The position numbers and the translations under genes were made by a program. Of a stretch of 64,000 nt of DNA, positions 61,641 to 64,000 are shown piece after piece. The DNA comes from Nonomuraea sp. PA05. GTDB lineage: Bacteria; Actinomycetota; Actinomycetes; Streptosporangiales; Streptosporangiaceae. The stretch covers positions 310,001 through 374,000 of the forward strand of contig NZ_VSEY01000004.1 in the NCBI RefSeq assembly GCF_008086045.1. Direction: 5' to 3'. Each line of letters begins with the position of its first letter. Position 1 is the stretch's first letter. Under the pieces are notes generated by a model. That model did not search any database. It saw only the letters and a program-made list of their open reading frames with translations, and had not been told where the DNA came from.

Positions 61641-62045
61641 GATAGCGGCGACGAGCTCGGATCTTGCGACAATCCCCTCCCCCAGATCTGTGCAGGGATC
61701 CAAGTGGCTGCCCGAATGGCTACAGCGCTGGCTGGCAGGCCCACGAGACACTCGCTGATCTTGCCGCGTCAATCCCGAGAGCTACGGACGTTGATGACGC
61801 GCGCTGATGCCAGCGCCTCCGCGCGCGGGCATTGTTCCTTCGGGCTCTCATTCCGCGAGGGTGAAGCAGTCCTGCGGCGCCCAACGACACCTCAGACACC
61901 GCCCCGGAATCTCTCCTTGCTGTAGCTCCTCCAGCACCGAGCGCTGATCTCGTGCTGCCTGGCGTCACCGACAGTCTGATCGGTGATGGAAGCGGTGCGG
62001 GCCACGTCAGCTAGGACGACCGGGATGAGGCCGTGGGCAGTTTCG

Positions 62046-63842
62046 TCATGCTGTATGCATGCGTCGGGTGCGGGCTGGACGCATCTGTACGAAGACGGGG
62101 TTGCGGAACACCGAGCCCGTCAGCAGGCACTGCCCCTGCCCCAGCGCAGGCACCGTCGACCACAGCGCCTCGTGCACGCCGCCCGTGGTGGCCCGTACCG
62201 GGGCGAGGTTGCCGGCCGACTTGAGCTGATGGATGAAGCGGGTGTTCGCCAGCTCGAACAACTCCTCCGGCACATGCCCGGGCTGCTGCGACACCAGCAC
62301 CAGCCCCATCCAGCGCTTACGGCCACGACGGCTGATGACCTGCAACTGATCCAGCACCGCGCGCATGCTGCCCGCACTGGCCCGCGAGACGAACGTGTGC
62401 ACCTCCTCGATCACCACCAGTACCGGGGGTCGCGGCCGGCCGTCCTTGCCGATGGGTTCGCCGCGAGCGACCGCGATCACCCGGTCGAACAGGGCTTGCA
62501 GCAGGAAGGAGATGGCGATGTTGCGGGCGCTGTCGTTGGTCTCGCTCACGTCGAAGACGCTCAGGCGCCGCTCCACGAGCAGCTCGTCCACGTCCAGGTA
62601 CGGGGTGTTCCTGGTGGGCCGCCAGTCGAGCATCTCGGACCTGCCGAGTTTGTACAGCTTGTTCCTCAGCGTGGAGGCGGTGGCCTTCTCCGTCGAAGCG
62701 ATCATTCGCGAAAGCAGGGGCATACCACCGGTGGTCGGGTCCTCCTGCAAGCCGTCGATCAGGTCGCTGAGGTCGTACGGGCGGGCGGGAGGAGGCGGCG
62801 CGGGGGCGGCGAGGGCACCCATCCTGCCTGGCCCGGAGGCCTTCTCCGCGTTGCGCCGGGCCTGGCCCGTGATGGCTCCCCACATTCTCACCTGTGGCTC
62901 GCTGCATTCGAGGACGTCGGCGACGATTTCCTCGGGCACGTCGGCGATCGGCACCTTGAAGGGCAACGGGTCGGGCGCGTCCGTCATGCCGGCGTTCGGC
63001 ACGTACACCCGGAAGTCGGGGATGCCGCGCGGACGCCGTTCGTCGAAGCGTTCCTCCAGCAGGTGCGCGAGGTGCGGCTCGTCGTTCCCCTGGTCCATCC
63101 GTACGTACTCGCCCTCGACGTCGATGGCGACGACCGCCCAGCCGGCCCGGATGGCCTCCTCCATCAGTACCTGAGTGGTGTTGGACTTGCCCGATCCCAC
63201 GGTGCCGAAGATGCCGGCGTTACGCGGCAGGAAGCCCTTGTTCGCCGAATCCGCCTCGACTCTCACGTCGTCGTAACCGAGCAGGGAGCCCAGTTGCATG
63301 TCGCCTTCGATGCCCAGCATCCGGCGCAGCCGGTCGCTGGGATAGATGAACACCTGGGAGTACGGCCGGGGGCGGGTCGAGGTGGGCAGCACGCTTTCCG
63401 AAGAGGTGACCTCGCCGAGAATCTCGATCGTGCCTGCGGCGTAATAGGTGGGCCGGAACTGGGTGCGTTCCGGATGGAGCAGGGTGGTGCGGCTGATGGC
63501 CGAATCGGGGCCGATCTCGTGCGGGCTGTGGAAGGGGCCTTCGACGACGCGTCCGAGGAAGGTGATGCCTTGTTCGGTGTCATTGACGCCTACGTAGGCG
63601 TCACGGCGGAAATGGCGGCGCAGTTGTTCGGAGACCATGACGCCGCTGCTGGTGTTGTCCGTTCCGGGCCCGTCGAAGGCGACGAAGCCGAGGGTGATCA
63701 GCGATCGGGCGAGGCTGGCTTCGGCGGCCTCGAGGTCTTCGGCGGGAATCTCCTGTTCTGCGGCGGCAGGCGCGTCGTGCTGGGCTTCCGGCTCTTCCAG
63801 TGGTTCTTCGGCCCCGGCTTCGACCTCGGTGTCCGAGCTCAT
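62046..63842 (-). CDS. HerA/DUF87-type ATP-binding protein
   Basis: A 598-residue ATPase. Residues 1-45 are an acidic Glu/Ala-rich tail, and about 45-170 form a HAS-barrel-like start (VMVSEQLRRHFRRDAYVGVN). The FtsK/HerA-type motor follows, with Walker A NAGIFGTVGSGKSNTTQVLM near 212, VAIDVEGEYVRMDQG, and Walker B PVLVVIEEVHTF near 478, and then SRRGRKRWMGLVLVSQQPGH and TRFIHQLKSAGN. HerA motors form hexamers and pair with a nuclease (NurA) or, in defence islands, with SIR2, DUF4297 or other effectors. ATG 63842 overlaps the stop of the upstream gene (ATGA), so its partner is the gene cut by the window edge. Placement among phage and toxin debris favours a defence role. Confidence 0.88.
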   Translation of the reverse strand: MSSDTEVEAGAEEPLEEPEAQHDAPAAAEQEIPAEDLEAAEASLARSLITLGFVAFDGPGTDNTSSGVMVSEQLRRHFRRDAYVGVNDTEQGITFLGRVVEGPFHSPHEIGPDSAISRTTLLHPERTQFRPTYYAAGTIEILGEVTSSESVLPTSTRPRPYSQVFIYPSDRLRRMLGIEGDMQLGSLLGYDDVRVEADSANKGFLPRNAGIFGTVGSGKSNTTQVLMEEAIRAGWAVVAIDVEGEYVRMDQGNDEPHLAHLLEERFDERRPRGIPDFRVYVPNAGMTDAPDPLPFKVPIADVPEEIVADVLECSEPQVRMWGAITGQARRNAEKASGPGRMGALAAPAPPPPARPYDLSDLIDGLQEDPTTGGMPLLSRMIASTEKATASTLRNKLYKLGRSEMLDWRPTRNTPYLDVDELLVERRLSVFDVSETNDSARNIAISFLLQALFDRVIAVARGEPIGKDGRPRPPVLVVIEEVHTFVSRASAGSMRAVLDQLQVISRRGRKRWMGLVLVSQQPGHVPEELFELANTRFIHQLKSAGNLAPVRATTGGVHEALWSTVPALGQGQCLLTGSVFRNPVFVQMRPARTRRMHTA

Positions 63843-64000
63843 CCTCGTGTCCTCCGTGGGTCCAGATCGGTGAGTCCGTGCTCCACCCCGAGTTCCATCA
63901 AGCGCGTTTCGATGAACGTCCGGAATTCTCCTGCCTTGAACATCGTGCGGGCCACATTGTCGGCGAGGTCGATGTGGAAAGGAAAGCCGCGCGCGGTCAC
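63839..64000 (-). CDS. 3' end of the gene coupled to the HerA-type ATPase (partial)
   Basis: The last 53 residues of a minus-strand protein are visible, entering at the window edge: FPFHIDLADNVARTMFKAGE, FRTFIETRLMELGVEHGLTD and LDPRRTRG before the TGA. Its stop overlaps the HerA-type start by 4 bp, so the two are coupled. The fragment is too short to assign to NurA, SIR2 or any other known HerA partner. Confidence 0.7.
   Translation of the reverse strand: MTARGFPFHIDLADNVARTMFKAGEFRTFIETRLMELGVEHGLTDLDPRRTRG

Overview
This window is high-GC actinomycete DNA. Codons favour G/C in the third position, GTG starts are frequent, and the gene families are typical of Streptosporangiaceae or Streptomyces-like soil bacteria: paired ClpP with a PopR-type regulator, SARP/AfsR regulators, LAL regulators, and a secreted RHS protein. 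I cannot fix the genus from sequence alone. There are no rRNA genes, no complete tRNA and no CRISPR array. One tRNA 3' fragment is present.

Left part (1-15.8 kb). The 3' end of a tyrosine recombinase is followed by two overlapping clpP genes. A palindrome matching the PopR box lies just upstream of them, and a convergent popR-like gene ends in the ssrA-like residues YALAA. Next is a five-gene minus-strand operon (10693 down to 2427): a polysaccharide pyruvyl-transferase family protein, two sugar ABC permeases, a solute-binding lipoprotein and a secreted heparinase II/III-type lyase. A divergent LacI-family gene controls it, with two near-identical operators over the operon promoter. Two divergent SARP/AfsR regulators follow (11972-15823), with no biosynthetic genes beside them.

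Middle (16.2-36.9 kb). A 2089-residue secreted RHS/YD-repeat protein with a compositionally distinct C-terminal tip is followed by a 1451-residue secreted protein with DNRLRE-like, bulb-lectin-like and FG-GAP-type repeat regions. A 32-bp perfect palindrome ends this block. A tRNA 3'-half sequence (27181-27222), resembling an attachment site, precedes a complete four-gene Wadjet type II anti-plasmid operon, jetABCD (27511-35664). All its genes overlap by 4 bp. A 390-residue protein of unknown function follows.

Right part (37-64 kb). This is a mosaic of intact genes and debris. Intact genes are an NmrA/SnoaL pair with a divergent MmyB-type regulator, two EF-hand proteins, a small secreted protein, a PLAT-like protein, a 2059-residue multidomain subtilase, a LAL regulator, an S41 peptidase, a RibD/DHFR-like reductase, and a HerA-type ATPase with the 3' end of an overlapping partner. 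Broken pieces are an ABC permease, an internally deleted copy of the LAL regulator, several transposase remnants, a methyltransferase, a LysR gene, a truncated DUF4132-type gene, a prophage portal and prohead protease, and the C-terminus of a Hint-domain polymorphic toxin. The concentration of defence genes, toxins, phage and IS remnants marks this as an accessory genomic island.
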